The position numbers and the translations under genes are program-made. Of a stretch of DNA of 64,000 nt, positions 61,401-64,000 are shown piece after piece. Positions within the stretch are counted from its first letter, which is position 1. Every line of letters begins with the position of its first letter. Origin of the DNA: Hymenolepis diminuta (taxonomy: Eukaryota; Platyhelminthes; Cestoda; Cyclophyllidea; Hymenolepididae); NCBI GenBank assembly GCA_900708905.1, contig CAADRB010000004.1, forward strand, positions 4,316,180 through 4,380,179, given 5' to 3'. The notes beneath the pieces are model-generated. The model was not told the DNA's origin. It did not search any database and saw nothing but the letters and a program-made list of their open reading frames with translations.

Positions 61401-62837
61401 CATTGAACAATTTATAGAGTGATTACAAATAAATCGATAGGCATAACTAACCAGAGAACCGATCAGTCAACAGACTCTGAATATAGTGGATATAATTTGG
61501 ATATCAATCTTGGAGTCAAATGGGTAAGATTGAAAATTAGGATACCTTCCTCTTTTGAAAATATGGACAACTCAATGCTCGCAAATTAAAAAAAGCGAGA
61601 TGCGTTGTGTCATGGCGTCACTGCCCGCTTGTTGTTAATTCTCCCTTCCATTTCATGGTTTTTTGAATTCGTTCGCTGTTACTCTCATGCAGAGGCCGTC
61701 CTATGATTAAAACTTTTTTCATTTTTCTGTGCCATGGTCAATATTAAAAAAGGGATCATAACCCTTTATACTTACGCATTAGCAAGAGAAAAGAACAGTC
61801 TAATTCTCACAAAAAATTTCATCTGGCAAGAGTAATTTTGCTTTGTGAACCGCTCAGACAGTTTTAAGGATAAATACAATTACAATTACGTTAAATGTGA
61901 CCATAATCTTGGAAAATGGAAAAAACGATGAATACGATGACATTTTGTTTAAAAGAATTTGAAAATTCTTTCAACGTATTCGCATATAACTGTGTGATTG
62001 AGTTTTTAAATCATTATTCAATGATGATTGTTACTATAAAACGTGACATGAGCATTTGATTGCCCAATATTTATAGCAATATCATACAAATTTAACCGAA
62101 ATAATGCTAGTAATAGTTGTAATAATATTTGAATATGAAGACTATCAAAATTAATACAACTTGATTGTAATCAGATGAAATCAAACTCTCAATCTCAAGT
62201 TATGTGATTGATGAGATAAAATGTAGCATCTGGTTAATACAAATATACATGAATGATTTGAAAAGTATTATCTAAAATCGTAATTTTCGAAAATTTTATG
62301 CTTTCTCATGACGAAGAATAGTAAAATTTACCAAACTCTGCCCCTCTCTAAAAAATGAGTGAAAAACCAATCCGTAAATGACTAGACATCACACTACCTG
62401 CAGCTAACCAATGTTCTCAAATTCACATAAATGTCCTGAGTATCTAACTGAGCCCGCTAGTTTTTACGAATGCATTTAGCACTTTTGATACCTTCCGACA
62501 CGCTAAAACGCATTGGTCACATGTTTGCCATCCCACTACAGCCAATAAGAATTCGGCAACAGCTATGTGGCAATTGGTCGAGCCCATTGGGTTTGGCAAA
62601 ATGTGGTTTTCGTAACCCATAATAAAATCAGCGCTGATTTTTTATGCAATTTCTGCGACTGAATTGTGAATCCAAGTATTAATAAGTTCACTTACCATCA
62701 CCGAAGCAGAAAACCATTCCAAGGACCAAGAAAACCGGATGGTAGTTGAAAACCAACGTTGGATTATTCCAGTCGTACCCGCCATGGTAATATCCTAGCC
62801 AAACTATGCACATAATAACAGCCCCGAGTCCAAAGAC
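52414..62837 (-). CDS. CYB561: Cytochrome b561, 5' end missing
   Basis: Four exons (complement): 62696-62837, 61186-61388, 55596-55756 and 52414-52570, in consistent phases, giving 220 residues plus stop (human CYB561 251). Six hydrophobic segments are present. The four haem-ligand histidines lie in NYHPV (residue 33 of the visible part), KAVHG (67), SIHSW (101) and LPLHTY (140), and the family motif LIYRVF follows the second segment. The family moves electrons from cytosolic ascorbate across vesicle, endosome or plasma membranes, to regenerate intravesicular ascorbate or reduce ferric iron. The polar C-terminus ends RSFN. The first visible exon starts at a good 3' splice site inside membrane segment 1, so a short N-terminal exon with the start codon is missing; none was found to 64000 and it may be outside. 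A 5.4-kb intron carries three repeats. Confidence 0.93.
52571..55595 (-). other. Last intron of cytochrome b561 (3.0 kb)
   Basis: AT-rich intron, gtaagt to ctaatag, phase 2. It contains a 97-codon minus-strand ORF at 53781-54074 and facing ORFs near 54384-54719 that resemble no known protein, plus a short perfect inverted repeat (GCCAG...CTGGC) at 54751-54767. No nested gene is supported. Confidence 0.6.
56417..56711 (+). repeat. Dispersed repeat, copy 2 (about 300 bp)
   Basis: Colinear with 26466-26771 at roughly 80% identity by eye. The hairpin near the 3' end is kept: here it is GGGGGTGG / CCACCTCC, with the changed base pairing as G-U instead of A-U. Confidence 0.75.
57873..59064 (+). 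repeat. Perfect 1,192-bp direct repeat, copy B
   Basis: Identical to 39301-40492. At its left edge the bases correspond to the last codons and stop of the predicted gene at copy A, in diverged form (KNTSSQLL-stop against KNASLQLL-stop), but no matching upstream exons are present here. It lies within a cytochrome b561 intron. Confidence 0.95.
59309..60582 (+). mobile_element. Mariner transposon, inactive (1,274 bp)
   Basis: Terminal inverted repeats of about 32 bp (TCAGGTTGTAACGGAAGTTC... at the left; the right end is its complement with two mismatches) bound the element. It is flanked by TA on both sides, the Tc1/mariner target duplication. Length and the coding remnant inside fit mariner elements. 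It is inserted in the opposite orientation to the host gene, in an intron. Confidence 0.92.
59478..60489 (+). pseudogene. Mariner transposase, disrupted
   Basis: The fragments follow mariner order. An N-terminal DNA-binding part starts MCTPIKEHVRHIL and runs to NEKTCRR, where a stop replaces the usual Trp. A second helix-turn-helix part (PTCTTRELSKTFNVSRHT) follows in another frame. The linker is scrambled. The catalytic part has VLHHDNARPHT and YSPDLAPTDFHLFRSL, with 34 residues between the second and third Asp, i.e. DD34D. The first catalytic Asp region is damaged (SGEKW where GDEKW is expected), with a stop soon after. A last Trp codon near the end has become TAG at 60487-60489. At least two stops and two or more frame changes make it non-functional. 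Confidence 0.9.
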
Positions 62838-64000
62838 CTAAAACAAAAACGCTTTCAGCTGATAAAATCCCACTTGCAAAAATATACATAGAATCGTAAA
62901 AAAAACGCAAATAAGAACAGAATGCATTTTCTGATTTAGAAACAGAATGTAATTCCCGATGAAAAGGTTAATGACACTACAGGATTATTTTGTAAAATTG
63001 CCATCAACGTCTTTATAGGGCTACCATAAATCCTTTTAGATTCTCAGTGAACTTTACATTTATAGAATTTATGCGAATTCAGTAACGAGGCTTGCTATCT
63101 TGAAGTATCATGGCTAGCTTAAAACAACTGTTTTAGATAATAAAAAGGACGTATTTATTGAAACTGTGGTCAGTCATTCGAGCAAATCAACGAATTAGTA
63201 GGCTCCGGACACTGTTGATAATTACTCATTCAGGAAACTAGACATCAAATCTTGGAGTTATGACTTTAAGACATTATGATACAATGCAGTTAAGCATACC
63301 TTTTAAACAAAATGTGGACAACTAAATGAATTCAAGGCTCAAAGGAAGTAAAACTTGTGACGATCAGGCTTTATGCTCTGATTCTACTCGACTCTGTTGT
63401 TTCAACCTCTTTGAACAACTTTACTACTACTCGCGTTTAATTGCTTTTCGGCGAAAAAAGTAAGTTTTTCGCTTTACTGGCGGAAATGAAAAAAAGCCAC
63501 TCGTTAAAAGTATTTAGATGGAGAGGACAAATATAGATAATCCGAAAAATGTGATTTATGTAATAACAATGCTTCAAAAAGTTTGCAATTTTTTCATGTT
63601 TTAGTATGTGTTGTATCTATTTCAGCACTCAATTTCAATTGCAATTTCCTTCAAAGAATAATTTATTTCAATTTAAAATCATTTCTAACATTTCCTGGCC
63701 TTAATCATATCACGGGAATACCACCTTTGTAACTTTTCACTCCAAGTCACCATGGCCTTAATTTCCTACTTCGACATCAAAGACTCCCCATGACCCAAAA
63801 ACCGGAGAAATCATTCGATGAGTCATCCGATCTTAAATTTGGATTGACCTCACTCAACTTATTTTTATCCTTTTTTAAATTTACTTATCTTCCTTTCGCC
63901 TAACACCGACAGTGTCACTCCTCTTTGCCTGGTCGGCTTACTCAATGTCCCAATCGTATTTGATTGGGTGTTGAATGACTTCATAAAAGTGTATAAGCTT
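62838..64000. other. Right edge: presumed first intron or upstream of cytochrome b561
   Basis: AT-rich. No exon ending in phase 0 with a start codon was convincing; ATG frames on the minus strand near 63750 and 63980 do not splice in phase to the exon at 62837. Confidence 0.5.

Overview
The window looks like nuclear DNA from a flatworm, most probably a tapeworm. It is AT-rich and gene-poor, and its genes are split by GT-AG introns that fall mainly into two size classes when counted here: about 30-45 nt (many are 34-41 nt) and about 71-74 nt, with a few of 0.3-5.4 kb. That size pattern matches what is known of cestode genes. The phylum-level call is an inference, because no lineage marker is present. 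Two assembly gaps (runs of N) lie at 20497-20655 and 51600-52322.

Layout, left to right. (1) 1216-4682 (+): the 3' end of a gene for a Gln/Ala-rich, low-complexity protein. (2) 11021-11365 (-): an LC8-type dynein light chain with one 72-nt intron. (3) 14195-18924 (-): an ABHD18-like alpha/beta hydrolase in 11 exons, 506 residues. (4) 19374-26165 (+): a MYCBPAP homologue in 15 exons, 628 residues, head-to-head with ABHD18 across 449 bp. (5) 28178-30146 (+): the C-terminal half of MPP10, a U3 snoRNP protein. (6) 30199-32382 (-): a TARBP2/PRKRA/Loquacious-type protein with three dsRNA-binding domains, convergent with MPP10 and only 52 bp from it, stop to stop. (7) 35069-36924 (+): eIF3 subunit M, complete. 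(8) 38094-39307 (+): a predicted five-exon gene of unknown function, 109 residues. (9) about 39.3-52.3 kb: a gene desert with one half of a perfect 1.19-kb duplication, a promoter-like patch and a few unconvincing ORFs. (10) 52414-62837 (-): cytochrome b561, lacking only a short N-terminus. Its 5.4-kb intron holds a decayed mariner transposon, the second half of the 1.19-kb duplication and a copy of a roughly 300-bp dispersed repeat.

The recognised genes are unrelated eukaryotic housekeeping or cilium genes and do not form a pathway or operon. The more unusual items are the perfectly identical 1.19-kb non-coding block at two sites 18.6 kb apart, which begins at the stop codon of the unrecognised gene; two GC-AG introns with the same 'AGAAAG|GCAAG' donor; AATAAA signals overlapping the stop codons of two genes; an MPP10 gene without a visible acidic N-terminal half; and a ~300-bp repeat whose hairpin pairing is kept between copies. 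I saw no clear new defence system or other novel multi-gene system.
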